A stretch of 64,000 bases of DNA from Paenibacillus tundrae (GCF_030812775.1 NZ_JAUSTI010000015.1:62001-126000), one strand, 5' to 3'. Counted from the first letter of the stretch, positions 1-8,703 are shown. Program-made: numbers and translations. Notes: a model not told the origin generated them from the sequence alone.

Positions 1-234
1 GCCATGAATCTAGTGGAATTGGAGCAAGCTTCTTCATCTGAGACGGCTGCTCTGTTGAATTCCTATACCGATGGAAATAACGTACAGACGTGGGCTGCAG
101 ATCCGGTGGCATCAGCCATTAAACAAGGTTTGGTAGAAGGCAGTGACGGCAAATTAATGGCGAATTCATCCATTAGTCGTTCTCAAACCGTAGCTATTGT
201 CAAACGCCTATTGAGCAAGGCAGGGCTTATCTAA
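1..234 (+). CDS. C-terminal end of an S-layer homology (SLH) domain protein (5' truncated by window edge)
   Basis: The reading frame is open from base 1 and stops at TAA 232-234. The visible tail fits the last SLH repeat: a tryptophan-alanine (WA) pair followed by a helix, a glycine-rich turn (QGLVEGSDGK), and a C-terminal SRSQTVAIVKRLL segment matching the usual TRAQ...LLR end of SLH repeats. SLH domains anchor exported proteins to pyruvylated cell-wall polymers, so this is probably a surface protein. The catalytic or structural part lies left of the window and cannot be judged. A terminator follows about 45 bases after the stop. Confidence 0.75.
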   Translation, partial: AMNLVELEQASSSETAALLNSYTDGNNVQTWAADPVASAIKQGLVEGSDGKLMANSSISRSQTVAIVKRLLSKAGLI

Positions 235-279
235 GTGAGATAATATATTCAATATACTTAATAGAATCCAAAACGAGTG

Positions 280-308
280 CTCGTCCCGATAGGGGCGAGG
301 CTTTTTTT
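280..308 (+). terminator. Rho-independent terminator after SLH gene
   Basis: An 8-bp stem (CTCGTCCC with GGGGCGAG, including a G-U pair) closes a 4-base loop and is followed by seven Ts. Confidence 0.85.
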
Positions 309-675
309 GTTCCGATCTAGTAAGGAGCCACAGTTACACCGTTGCCCAATCATATTGCGTTTGTCGAAGCAGCAGGACATCTGATAATATAGAGTAGGTG
401 AATCATATTCACAATTCACATCTCTTATGAGTTATTTGTATGGAAAGAGATAGATAGAATTATTCCGATGAATATCTAGCCCTGGCTTAAAGCAACTAGT
501 GGAACTATTGAATGGTTTAAGCATAAGCATGGAAAGCTTTGTACTGAGGCCGCTCAAAGAAAATAGTGCATACAGGCTTGTGTCAGGTACATGTCTGCTA
601 ATGTATGTGAATAGTTGAACATAACAATACGTATATAATCCTATTTGAGAATCTATTGAAGAATGGAGCCGTCCG
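309..675. other. Gene-free leader/intergenic stretch before the UbiD gene
   Basis: No credible coding frame is seen on either strand. A possible promoter is TTGTCG at 362-367, 18 bases, TAATAT at 386-391. A short palindrome GTGAAT-cat-ATTCAC lies at 399-413 just downstream of it and could be an operator. A second TATAAT-like hexamer lies about 50 bases before the UbiD start but has no good -35. Confidence 0.35.
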
Positions 676-2511
676 ATGAAATATCGCAATATGGAAGATT
701 GTATTAACGATCTGGAACAGCATGGACATCTGATTCGTGTGAAGGAAGAGGTTGATCCGGATCTAGAGATGGCAGCGATTCATATGAAAGTGTTTGAAGC
801 TCAAGGGCCTGCGTTGTTATTTGAACAGGTAAAAGGTTCTAAGTTCCGGGCGCTTTCCAACCTTTTTGGCAACATGGAACGTAGTAAATTTCTATTCCGT
901 GAGACGCTTGAAGGTGTGCAACGTGTCATGGAGGTAAGGGGAGACCCGATGAAAGCCTTGAAAAGGCCTTTTGCCCATATGGGGACAGCTCTCGCTGCTT
1001 GGCAAGCGTTGCCTAAGCAAAAATCGATTAGCTTGCCGGTGTCTGCTCAGGAGATTCAAATCTCGGATTTGCCATTGATTAAGCATTGGCCGATGGATGG
1101 AGGCGCATTTGTTACGTTGCCGCAAGTCTATTCGGAGGATCCAGACAAACCAGGCATTATGAACTCCAACTTAGGCATGTACCGTGTACAGCTTAGTGGT
1201 AATGAGTATGACATGAACAAGGAGATCGGATTGCATTACCAGATTCATCGGGGAATCGGTGTGCATCAGGCGAAAGCAGTCAAAAAGGGTGAGCCGTTAA
1301 AAGTTAGTATTTTCATCGGTGGACCACCTGCACATACGTTATCTGCTGTAATGCCGCTGCCCGAAGGACTCAGTGAGATGACCTTTGCCGGACTGCTTGC
1401 CGGACGTCGTTTCCGGTATAGTTACAAGGATGGTTATTGTATCAGTAACGATGCTGATTTTGTTATTACAGGAGATATTTATCCTGGGGAAACGAAACCG
1501 GAAGGACCATTCGGTGACCATCTCGGATACTACAGTCTTACGCATGAGTTCCCGTTAATGAGAGTGCACAAGGTGTATGCCAAACCGAATGCAATTTGGC
1601 CATTTACTGTCGTTGGTCGTCCGCCGCAGGAGGACACGGCATTTGGTGACTTGATTCACGAAATAACAGGTGACGCAATCAAGCAGGAGATTCCAGGTGT
1701 GAAAGAAGTACATGCGGTCGATGCTGCGGGTGTACACCCGCTCTTGTTTGCAATCGGAAGTGAGCGTTATACACCGTACCAAGTGGTCAAACAACCAACA
1801 GAGCTACTGACCATCGCTAACCGCATTCTGGGTACAGGACAGCTTAGTTTAGCGAAGTATCTATTTATTACAGCTGAGGATCAACAACCGCTAAGCACCC
1901 ATCGGGAGGTTGAGTTCCTGACTTATATCTTAGAGCGGTTAAATCTGAAGAGAGATATCCATTTCTATACGAATACAACAATGGATACACTCGATTATTC
2001 GGGCACGGGCTTGAATAGCGGGAGCAAGGTTGTTTTTGCAGCTTATGGAGATCGAGTTAGAGAGTTATGCAAGGAAGTGCCTGAGACATTCAAGGGAATC
2101 CGTGGCTATGACAATCCTCAGCTGGTCATGCCGGGAATTGTGTCCATGCAGACGTCGCCGTTCATTAGTTATGAAGATACTGCGAAGGAAATGAACGCAT
2201 TTACGGCAATGTTGAAGGAAAAAGGGGATATGTCTTCGACTCCGATGATTATTCTGTGCGACGATAGCACATTCATCAGCGAGAACCTCAGTAATTTCTT
2301 ATGGGCAACATTTACTCGCAGCAATCCATCCCATGATATGTATGGGGTTAACAGCGGCTATGAGAACAAGCACTGGGGCTGTGACCAGATCATTATTGAT
2401 GCACGTGTGAAGCCACATCAAGCTCCGCCACTCATTGCTGATCCAGCGGTAGAGAAAAGAATAGAACGCTTATTTGCCAAAGGTGGCAGCCTGGCTTCCA
2501 TTAAAATCTAA
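676..2511 (+). CDS. UbiD family decarboxylase (611 aa)
   Basis: UbiD-type enzymes are (de)carboxylases that use prenylated FMN and act on aromatic or alpha,beta-unsaturated acids. The protein starts with the typical DCINDLEQHGHLIRV segment and carries the family's PEGPFGDHLGYYS region near residue 280, which belongs to the prFMN/metal site. At 611 residues it is longer than classical UbiD (about 490) and fits the long UbiD clade of Bacillota and Bacteroidetes. The ATG follows only a weak GGAG. It is monocistronic, with its own terminator. No UbiX/Pad1-type prenyltransferase is in the window, so the cofactor must be made elsewhere. The substrate cannot be told; a menaquinone or phenolic acid role is possible. 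Confidence 0.85.
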   Translation: MKYRNMEDCINDLEQHGHLIRVKEEVDPDLEMAAIHMKVFEAQGPALLFEQVKGSKFRALSNLFGNMERSKFLFRETLEGVQRVMEVRGDPMKALKRPFAHMGTALAAWQALPKQKSISLPVSAQEIQISDLPLIKHWPMDGGAFVTLPQVYSEDPDKPGIMNSNLGMYRVQLSGNEYDMNKEIGLHYQIHRGIGVHQAKAVKKGEPLKVSIFIGGPPAHTLSAVMPLPEGLSEMTFAGLLAGRRFRYSYKDGYCISNDADFVITGDIYPGETKPEGPFGDHLGYYSLTHEFPLMRVHKVYAKPNAIWPFTVVGRPPQEDTAFGDLIHEITGDAIKQEIPGVKEVHAVDAAGVHPLLFAIGSERYTPYQVVKQPTELLTIANRILGTGQLSLAKYLFITAEDQQPLSTHREVEFLTYILERLNLKRDIHFYTNTTMDTLDYSGTGLNSGSKVVFAAYGDRVRELCKEVPETFKGIRGYDNPQLVMPGIVSMQTSPFISYEDTAKEMNAFTAMLKEKGDMSSTPMIILCDDSTFISENLSNFLWATFTRSNPSHDMYGVNSGYENKHWGCDQIIIDARVKPHQAPPLIADPAVEKRIERLFAKGGSLASIKI

Positions 2512-2534
2512 TCAACATAATTGAACTCGATGAG

Positions 2535-2564
2535 CAGTCCAAACACTTCATTTGGGCTGTTTTT
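2535..2564 (+). terminator. Terminator after UbiD-family gene
   Basis: Stem CAGTCCAAA with TTTGGGCTG (one G-U pair) closes a short loop and is followed by TTTTT. Confidence 0.85.
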
Positions 2565-2803
2565 CACATACATAAATGAAGGCGCTTAACATTATATAGG
2601 CAATTCACTGTGAATTAGCATTTTTAGCGTAATGCGCATGAGAATAAAGTCTTAGTTATTCGTGTTTCCCGTTGTGATTAAGGTCATAAGAACTATGGAT
2701 AAAATGGTCGAAAAACTCGATATAAAGAAGTAGAGGGATTTTTGGAACCCATGTTACGTGGGAGCCGTTGACTATAAATGAAACATTCAGGGGGAATACC
2801 GAG

Positions 2804-3892
2804 TTGAGAATCCATATTATGAACCTGCAAGACGGGGATCGTCTGACTGCTGACACGTTTAGCGATGCAGGATTACACGTTTTGGGTCAAGGGACTGTAC
2901 TAAAAAGTGAGGATATTACCTTACTGATGCAGCACCGTGTGGACTATGTGGATATCGAACCACGCGAGGAAGAAATTACGGAAGCTGAATTTTTTGCAGC
3001 CGCTGCGGTACATTCGACTAGAATGAATGGAGATATACCTCCCGAAGAAGAAATGAAATCGCAATTTGTGCAAACCGTACATAATTATCAATCTGCTTTT
3101 CTTGAGGCGCTCACTGTGGGGAAATTTAACGCCACGATGGTAGACGATGCGCTACAGCCAATGGTTGAAGGTTTGGATGAGCAAAAGGACGTTGTTCACT
3201 TGCTGATGATGCTAGAGCGGGACGATGTAAATAACTATACACATTCCATTCAAGTTGGATTGTTGTCCTTCTATATGGCTACCTGGTTGGGATATTCCCC
3301 TAAGGAATGTTATCAAATAAGCCGCGGGGGATATCTGCACGATATCGGAAAATGCAAAGTATCTCATCGCATCCGGAATAAAACGGAACCTTTAACACCA
3401 GATGAGCAGTTAGAGTATCAGCGCCACACCATCTATGGGCATGATATTATTAAGAGCTCCATGAGAGATGAGGCAACAGCCCTTGTTGCACTCCAACATC
3501 ATGAACGTGAAGATGGCTCAGGATATCCAATGCAGATCAAGAAAGACGAGATACACCCATATACCCAAATCGTCTCCGTGGCGGATGTTTACATCAGTAT
3601 GAGATCTGGGGATTTCGGAAGTAGTAATCCTAACTTGATCAACAATCTTCGCGATATTTATTCCATGGGCTTCGGTAAATTGAATGAAAAGCCCGTTCAG
3701 GCGTTAATGCAGCATCTACTGCCTAACTTTATTGGTAAACAAGTGTTACTTAGCAATGGGGAGAAGGGGGTTATTGTTATGAATAATCCATCTGATATCT
3801 TCAAGCCATTGATTAAAGTGGAATCAGAGCAGTACCGCGACCTGTCCAAGGAACGTAGTCTCTCGATCGACGACTTAATTATTAACAGCTAG
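2804..3892 (+). CDS. HD-GYP domain protein, predicted c-di-GMP phosphodiesterase (362 aa)
   Basis: HD-GYP proteins hydrolyse cyclic di-GMP. The central part has the full signature: a histidine-rich helix, LHDIGK (HD pair and following lysine) about residue 186, and HHEREDGSGYP for the GYP loop about residue 240. The N-terminal 80 residues match the DUF3391-like leader found in Bacillota HD-GYP proteins. I chose the TTG at 2804 because CAGGGGG sits 9-10 bases before it; an ATG at 2768 in the same frame has no ribosome site. There are no membrane segments, so it is cytosolic. It is a single gene with its own terminator. Confidence 0.88.
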   Translation: MRIHIMNLQDGDRLTADTFSDAGLHVLGQGTVLKSEDITLLMQHRVDYVDIEPREEEITEAEFFAAAAVHSTRMNGDIPPEEEMKSQFVQTVHNYQSAFLEALTVGKFNATMVDDALQPMVEGLDEQKDVVHLLMMLERDDVNNYTHSIQVGLLSFYMATWLGYSPKECYQISRGGYLHDIGKCKVSHRIRNKTEPLTPDEQLEYQRHTIYGHDIIKSSMRDEATALVALQHHEREDGSGYPMQIKKDEIHPYTQIVSVADVYISMRSGDFGSSNPNLINNLRDIYSMGFGKLNEKPVQALMQHLLPNFIGKQVLLSNGEKGVIVMNNPSDIFKPLIKVESEQYRDLSKERSLSIDDLIINS

Positions 3893-3930
3893 TTTCAGCA
3901 AAATTAGAAATGATAGATAAGAAGTTGAAA

Positions 3931-3961
3931 GAGTCTCCTGTACGATCGGGAGGCTTTTTTT
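3931..3961 (+). terminator. Terminator after HD-GYP gene
   Basis: An imperfect stem (GTCTCC with GGAGGC, with a wobble pair) is followed by seven Ts. Confidence 0.8.
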
Positions 3962-4093
3962 GGCATCATATATCATCATTACATTGTTCTTCCAATCGAG
4001 GAACGGTATACTTTCCCTGAACCCTATGATTCTATCAACGAAGTTCATCCTCATTCAGTGTATTATTGTGAACATCCAAAAGGGGAGATCTAC

Positions 4094-4612
4094 TTGATTC
4101 AAGTTGTAACGGAGATAACCATTAACGCGCCAATTGAACGATGCTTCGATGCTGCTCGTGACATTAGTTTACATACGCAGACCGTATGGGCACATACCCG
4201 TGAACAAGCAGTTTCGGGGGTGACTACAGGTCTTATTGGGGATGGAGATACGGTAACTTTCGAAGCGACACATTTAGGAGTACGTCAGAGATTAACCTCT
4301 GAGATTGCCGAGTATGAGCGTCCCTATCGCTTTGTTGACCAGATGCTGAACGGCGCCTTCAAAAGTATGCGTCATGAACACAGCTTCACCCAGCTGGATA
4401 ATCACACTACACGTATGACCGATACGCTTAAATTTGAAGCGCCTCTTGGTGTTCTGGGTTGGATTGCTGAACGAATTGTATTGAAACGATATATGACGGC
4501 ATTCTTAGAGAGTCGAAATCGGAAGTTGAAGATCATTGTGGAGTCAGGTTATGTCAGACCTGTCTATAATGACAATAGTCAAAATGTGAATATACAGACA
4601 AATAAAAAGTAA
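4094..4612 (+). CDS. SRPBCC (START/polyketide-cyclase-like) protein (172 aa)
   Basis: The protein begins with the typical SRPBCC first strand and helix (VTEITINAPIERCFDAARDI) and continues with the beta-rich part ending in a long C-terminal helix (RYMTAFLESRNRKLKII). The fold binds hydrophobic ligands; the ligand is unknown. TTG 4094 is chosen because AGGGGAG lies 7-8 bases upstream; the ATG at 4058 lacks a ribosome site and would add 12 unconserved residues. A small membrane protein gene follows 17 bases after the stop, so the two are probably co-transcribed. Confidence 0.75.
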   Translation: MIQVVTEITINAPIERCFDAARDISLHTQTVWAHTREQAVSGVTTGLIGDGDTVTFEATHLGVRQRLTSEIAEYERPYRFVDQMLNGAFKSMRHEHSFTQLDNHTTRMTDTLKFEAPLGVLGWIAERIVLKRYMTAFLESRNRKLKIIVESGYVRPVYNDNSQNVNIQTNKK

Positions 4613-4629
4613 CTAAGGAGCGATCTTTT

Positions 4630-4785
4630 ATGGAAAATGGATATTTTGTCGGCTGGGGAACACTTGCCTTAATCAATGCTGGACTTGCACAAGGGAAAAA
4701 CAGAAGTGGTTTAAACTGGTTCCTGCTCTCCCTGTTGCTTGGTCCGTTAGCAACGCTATTTCTCGTTTTATCGAGTAAATATTAG
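4630..4785 (+). CDS. Small membrane protein (51 aa)
   Basis: An ATG preceded by AAGGAG at 4615-4620 opens a 51-codon frame that ends at TAG 4783-4785. The product starts MENGYFVGWG, has a short first hydrophobic stretch, a polar turn (AQGKNRSGLNW) and a clear second membrane helix rich in leucine (LLSLLLGPLATLFLVL). Good ribosome site, sensible amino-acid pattern and spacing behind the SRPBCC gene argue it is real. No function can be named; the GKN/GPLA pattern recalls small Bacillota membrane proteins of unknown role. It converges with the MFS gene. Confidence 0.65.
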   Translation: MENGYFVGWGTLALINAGLAQGKNRSGLNWFLLSLLLGPLATLFLVLSSKY

Positions 4786-4821
4786 ACGCCGAGTAGTCAG
4801 TCAAGATAAAGTGTATTACTT

Positions 4822-6045
4822 TTAACCATGAGCGGCTTGCTTTGTTGCGAAACGGTCCCAGATCCAAAATGCAAGAGCAGCGGCGCTAACCCCTGCACCT
4901 AACCAGCATACACCGATCCAGCCTGTTAAGGCGTACATCTGCGTAGAAGCGATGGAACCCACGGCACTTCCAATGGAATAAAAGATCATATACGCAGCAG
5001 TTAAACGGCTCTGTGCCTCAGGACGTACTGCATAAATCAGACTTTGATTCGTTACATGTACGGCTTGCACGGATAGGTCAAGAAGAATTACACCTACGAT
5101 CAGAAACCCTAGGGATTGATGGATATAGCTAATAGGCAGCCAGGATGCAAGCAAAATAAGTAGCGAGACTCCAGTGGTCTTTTGCCCAAGACCTCGGTCT
5201 GCGAGCTTACCAGCCCGTGTAGCTGCAAGTGCACCGGCTACACCCGCAAGCCCGAATGCGCCAATCGCCGTGTGGGAAAGGTTGAACGGTGAATCGCTTA
5301 GAGGCAAAACCATGGAAGTCCACAATATACTAAAGGCTGTGAATACAAGCATGGCTAGCACTCCGCGTACACGTAAGATGCGCATGTCACGATACAATTG
5401 AAGGACAGACAACAGCAACGTGCCATAGCGAAGTGTCGCTTTGATGGATTGCTGTTTGGGCATGATCAAGCTCATAGCAACCACTCCCAGCAAGGTTAAA
5501 CTGGCAGAGACGAGATAGACTGATCGCCACCCGAGCCAGTCGTTTAACACGCCGGCAACTGTTCGAGCCAACAAAATACCAATAACAATTCCGCTCGTAA
5601 CCAAACCTACAATGTACCCGCGCTCCGAAGGGGAGGCAAGGGAAGCCGCAGAGGCAACGAGAGTTTGTGTAACGACAGCCAGCAGGCCTACGATGGCCAT
5701 GCCAATAAATAAAACAGAGCTTGACCCAGCTGTTCCAACAACAACTAAAGCGAGTATAGATAGGGACATTTGCACGATGATTAGTTTTCGTCGATTCAGA
5801 AGATCTCCTAAAGGTACCAGTAACAACAAACCTATGGCATAACAGATTTGCGTTACTGTAACTACAATGCCTATGGAAGAAGTCGTGATGTTAAACTCTT
5901 GAGCCATGGAATCGAGTAGAGGCTGAGCATAGTAGATGTTTGCGACAGCAAGCCCGCTGCATAATGCAAATAATAATGCGACCATTCGGGAGATACCAGG
6001 TTGTTTTTGTGAGGTGAGCTGAATTAGTTGAGCTGAGGTATTCAT
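4822..6045 (-). CDS. MFS transporter, drug/metabolite efflux type (407 aa)
   Basis: This is a 12-helix major facilitator. The first helix region ends with the GLAVANIYYAQPLL motif typical of the AraJ/YwfA-like efflux branch, and the loop between helices 2 and 3 holds LVPLGDLLNRRKL, the usual MFS motif A. I start at ATG 6045, which has AAAAAGGAG just upstream; the frame stays open 29 codons further but without a ribosome site. The gene is divergent from a TetR gene and its upstream region holds an 18-bp palindrome, so it is very likely the repressor's target. The substrate is unknown. Confidence 0.87.
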   Translation of the reverse strand: MNTSAQLIQLTSQKQPGISRMVALLFALCSGLAVANIYYAQPLLDSMAQEFNITTSSIGIVVTVTQICYAIGLLLLVPLGDLLNRRKLIIVQMSLSILALVVVGTAGSSSVLFIGMAIVGLLAVVTQTLVASAASLASPSERGYIVGLVTSGIVIGILLARTVAGVLNDWLGWRSVYLVSASLTLLGVVAMSLIMPKQQSIKATLRYGTLLLSVLQLYRDMRILRVRGVLAMLVFTAFSILWTSMVLPLSDSPFNLSHTAIGAFGLAGVAGALAATRAGKLADRGLGQKTTGVSLLILLASWLPISYIHQSLGFLIVGVILLDLSVQAVHVTNQSLIYAVRPEAQSRLTAAYMIFYSIGSAVGSIASTQMYALTGWIGVCWLGAGVSAAALAFWIWDRFATKQAAHG

Positions 6046-6087
6046 AAAAGACTCCTTTTTGAGATAGTAAAGTATGTATTTAACACA

Positions 6088-6105
6088 ATGTACCGATCGA
6101 TACAT
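6088..6105. promoter_or_regulatory. Palindromic operator upstream of the MFS gene (probable TetR site)
   Basis: ATGTACCGATCGATACAT is an 18-bp inverted repeat with a single mismatched pair, centred on CGATCG as in many TetR-family operators. It lies about 45 bases before the MFS start. A related sequence (13 of 17 positions) lies at 6233-6249 at the predicted start of the TetR transcript. Confidence 0.6.
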
Positions 6106-6198
6106 AATTATTACGTAAAACATACTCCACATTTCAGGAGGAAGTCAATTCATTTATTATTTTACTGTGGATCGAACTAGACATAACGATAACCTTGT

Positions 6199-6249
6199 TT
6201 GACATGTACTACAGTGAAAGATATATTTTATTTGTACCTAACGATATAA
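6199..6249 (+). promoter_or_regulatory. Promoter of TetR gene with overlapping operator-like copy
   Basis: TTGACA at 6199-6204, 17 bases, TATATT at 6222-6227: close to the sigma-A consensus. The expected start point near 6234 falls in TGTACCTAACGATATA (6233-6248), which resembles the palindrome at 6088-6105 and suggests autorepression. Confidence 0.65.
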
Positions 6250-6264
6250 AAAAGGGGTGTTGAA

Positions 6265-6858
6265 ATGGCAAGACAGCGGGAATTTGATCTCGATCGAGCG
6301 CTTGACGCTGCAATGCATATTTTTTGGGATAAAGGATACGAGGCTGCGTCACTTCGTGACCTTACAACAGGCATGGGGATTCAGCGCCCTAGCTTATATG
6401 CTGCGTTTGGGGATAAGAAGGAATTGTTTGAAACGGCACTGCGCAGGTATACAACCCAGCATGCAGCGAAAGTTCGGGGGATGCTCCAACAGGGAGAGAG
6501 TGTGATAGAAGCGTTTCGGAGACTCTTTGAGCATATTGGGTCTGAGGGGGACGTTACTGATCCTCGGCATGGTTGCTTTTGCATTAATACGATGGTTGAA
6601 CTCGCGCCTCATGATCCCAAGTTTGCGGTTCTGACACGTGAGCATCAGATGTATCTGGCAGTGCTTTTTCAGGAGTTGATTGAGCGCGGTCAGTGTTCCG
6701 GGGAGATCTCCAGTCATCTACATGCCACTTCCATTGCACAGTCACTCGTTGTTTCGATGATTGGGTTGACCGTCATGATGAAATCAGCACCTGATCGTTC
6801 ATTTGTCGAGCAAAGTATTGAGGCCACATTATTATGTTTGAAGAGTAACGGGGTCTAA
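6265..6858 (+). CDS. TetR/AcrR family transcriptional regulator (197 aa)
   Basis: The N-terminal 50 residues are a TetR helix-turn-helix: FDLDRALDAAMHIFWDKGYEAASLRDLTTGMGIQ followed by PSLYAAFGDKKELF, which is the conserved recognition-helix region. The remaining all-helical part is the ligand and dimer domain and includes a CFCINTMVEL segment typical of the AcrR/NemR-like branch with possible redox-active cysteines. AAGGGG precedes the ATG. It is divergent from the MFS exporter; shared operator-like sequences in the gap indicate that it represses both. A cysteine-based electrophile sensor is an inference only. Confidence 0.88.
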   Translation: MARQREFDLDRALDAAMHIFWDKGYEAASLRDLTTGMGIQRPSLYAAFGDKKELFETALRRYTTQHAAKVRGMLQQGESVIEAFRRLFEHIGSEGDVTDPRHGCFCINTMVELAPHDPKFAVLTREHQMYLAVLFQELIERGQCSGEISSHLHATSIAQSLVVSMIGLTVMMKSAPDRSFVEQSIEATLLCLKSNGV

Positions 6859-7040
6859 ACTCAGACTGCGCTTATATAAGGGAGATTCCGATGTCTTATG
6901 CAGAAATGAAGAAAAACCACACCCAAAAATGGAATAATATGAAACCATATTGTATAAATAAACGTAAATATATACATAGACACTCGGTATATTTGTCAAA
7001 CGAATCAATAGAGTAACTACATAGCAGAGGGAGTGGTAAG

Positions 7041-7304
7041 ATGCAGGTGGTCTGGCAACGAAGTCTTCTTGTTGCGTATTATTTGATCTGGGTTCTAGCA
7101 CTTGCTACAGGCAAAATAGGATTACTATCATTTGTATTAATGACATTTTTCATACTTGCTTTCTATGCAATCGTTGTTTCATTATCTACTACTGACCAAT
7201 TTGAAGTAGATCAGTTTGTATACAAATTACGTGCAGTGATCCAAGTGACGGTAGCCGTAATCCTGACAAGCCTGCTCGTTAAATTAATATTCCTGTTCGT
7301 GTGA
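7041..7304 (+). CDS. Small integral membrane protein (87 aa), function unknown
   Basis: The product has three predicted membrane helices (about residues 8-24, 28-48 and 66-86) with a polar linker TTDQFEVDQFVYKLR between the second and third. A GAGGGAG ribosome site lies 8 bases before the ATG. A perfect hairpin starts at the stop codon. Nothing identifies the family. It converges with the LacI gene and stands alone. Confidence 0.6.
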   Translation: MQVVWQRSLLVAYYLIWVLALATGKIGLLSFVLMTFFILAFYAIVVSLSTTDQFEVDQFVYKLRAVIQVTVAVILTSLLVKLIFLFV

Positions 7305-7331
7305 GAGTCGGAAGCATATTCCGACTCTTTG
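7304..7331. terminator. Bidirectional hairpin between convergent genes
   Basis: A perfect 10-bp stem (AGAGTCGGAA with TTCCGACTCT) with a 5-base loop lies between the convergent small membrane protein and LacI genes. The T tract is short on the + strand. Confidence 0.7.
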
Positions 7332-7339
7332 TTCTGTGG

Positions 7340-8374
7340 TTATCTTTTATGAGGATCGGTAGTACGAATCATGGCAAGACTGGATTCTCGCACGATTAGA
7401 CGTGGTTCAAATTGAATATGTTCATAATCCTCGGTATGGCGGTCTCGAATTCGTTTTAATAGCAATTCAGTCGCTAGTCTAGCAACCTCTTCACCCATAA
7501 TGGAAACAGAACTAATCTGCGGCGATGTGACTGTAGTCCATTGGTTATTATCTACACCTACAACAGCAACATCCTCTGGTACACAAACTCCTAGCTCTTT
7601 GAAGCGATTCACAAGGCCAATGGCAACCATGTCATTAATGGCGTACACCGCATCCGGCATATGAGTTAATCCATAGAAATAGTCTGCCGCATTGGCTCCT
7701 GTGTTCAATGAGAAGTCTTCCCCGAAGTATACGAGAGAGATATCGACTTGCCCAAGTGCCTGTTCGTAAGCTCGATAACGTTCCTCAATAATATCTTTGG
7801 GTGCTCCGGCATATGCGATTCGTGTCCGACCGATCTTGATCAGATGCTCCATCACGAGCTTTCCTTCTGGCTTGGACAGTGAAACGATATCTGCTTTCAT
7901 ACCTGGTTCGAGTTTTTTGCCATAATTAATCAGAGAAATAGGCAGTGGAGCCTTATCAATAAGATTTGGCAAGGTTTTCGGATAGGCGAGTGGCATGAAT
8001 ATAAGTCCGTCAACATGCAGTTTTTTGATCGTGCGAATCGTTTCTAGCTCTGTGCGTGCATTACCGGCGGTATTAATCTGAACAACATGGTAGCCGTGCT
8101 GCTTCGCTGTTTGTTCAACCGACCAAGATATTTCAGGAATGATTGCGTTGCGAATATCAGGCACAACGAGTGCAATCTGATTCGTCTGACGAATCTTCAG
8201 ACTTTGTGCAGACGTATTCGGAACAAATCCTAATTCTTCAATAGCTTGCATGATCCGATCTCTCGTCTTGCTGCTGATGCCTTCGGAGTTGTTTATCGCT
8301 CTGGATACCGTCGCAATACCTACACCTGCGTGTTCGGCGACATCCTTAATCGTGACTTTTTGATCTTTACCCAT
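7340..8374 (-). CDS. LacI family transcriptional regulator, likely repressor of bdhA (344 aa)
   Basis: The N-terminus is a canonical LacI headpiece: VTIKDVAEHAGVGIATVSRAINNSEGISSKTRDRI with the hinge helix NTSAQSLK about residue 56. The rest is the periplasmic-binding-protein-like effector domain ending with the common LIVRESS motif. The start ATG 8372-8374 gives the normal MGK-type N-terminus. Its own upstream region carries a GGAAACG half-palindrome at 8400-8413, and the divergent bdhA promoter carries a perfect version at 8690-8703, so it probably represses bdhA and itself. The effector is unknown. Confidence 0.88.
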   Translation of the reverse strand: MGKDQKVTIKDVAEHAGVGIATVSRAINNSEGISSKTRDRIMQAIEELGFVPNTSAQSLKIRQTNQIALVVPDIRNAIIPEISWSVEQTAKQHGYHVVQINTAGNARTELETIRTIKKLHVDGLIFMPLAYPKTLPNLIDKAPLPISLINYGKKLEPGMKADIVSLSKPEGKLVMEHLIKIGRTRIAYAGAPKDIIEERYRAYEQALGQVDISLVYFGEDFSLNTGANAADYFYGLTHMPDAVYAINDMVAIGLVNRFKELGVCVPEDVAVVGVDNNQWTTVTSPQISSVSIMGEEVARLATELLLKRIRDRHTEDYEHIQFEPRLIVRESSLAMIRTTDPHKR

Positions 8375-8399
8375 GATGATATGACCTCACTTTAATTAA

Positions 8400-8413
8400 C
8401 GGAAACGATTCCT
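8400..8413. promoter_or_regulatory. LacI-type operator copy 1 (autoregulatory)
   Basis: CGGAAACGATTCCT matches 12 of 14 positions of the perfect palindrome in front of bdhA. It lies 26 bases before the LacI gene's start codon. Confidence 0.6.
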
Positions 8414-8654
8414 AATATAGGATCAATAAACGATATTTTTTGCCTACTTTATGATTATATCACTTGTACGTAGGTTGCAATACATGCTTGCAGAGACGCT
8501 ATGCTAAAAAATGGATTCCATCCTGGTATAGCTAATGGGATAGCTGATTGAAAAACAGCCTAATAGTCATGGATTAGTTGCCGATACCTAAGATGTGGGT
8601 TAAATTAAAACGCAAAAAAAATCATGGAATCGACATATTTCTGGGCAAATATGT

Positions 8655-8703
8655 TTGACAGCGTATTTAAACTATGACATATTTAACTACGGAAACGTTT
8701 CCG
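8655..8703 (+). promoter_or_regulatory. bdhA promoter with LacI-type operator at the start point
   Basis: TTGACA at 8655-8660, 17 bases, CATATT at 8678-8683. The perfect 14-bp palindrome CGGAAACGTTTCCG occupies 8690-8703, exactly where transcription should begin, an ideal place for steric repression by a LacI-family dimer. It also resembles a CcpA cre-like core, which is the main alternative. Confidence 0.75.

Noticed and set aside
432..689. 85-codon minus-strand frame in the gap before the UbiD gene
   Set aside because: No ribosome site, overlaps the UbiD start, and composition looks random.
6832..7101. 89-codon minus-strand frame between TetR and small membrane protein genes
   Set aside because: It overlaps both neighbouring genes on the other strand and has no ribosome site.
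8690..8703. CcpA cre site in front of bdhA
   Set aside because: The palindrome is cre-like in part, but its perfect symmetry, copy before the divergent LacI gene and position favour the local regulator. Overlap with CcpA control is not excluded.
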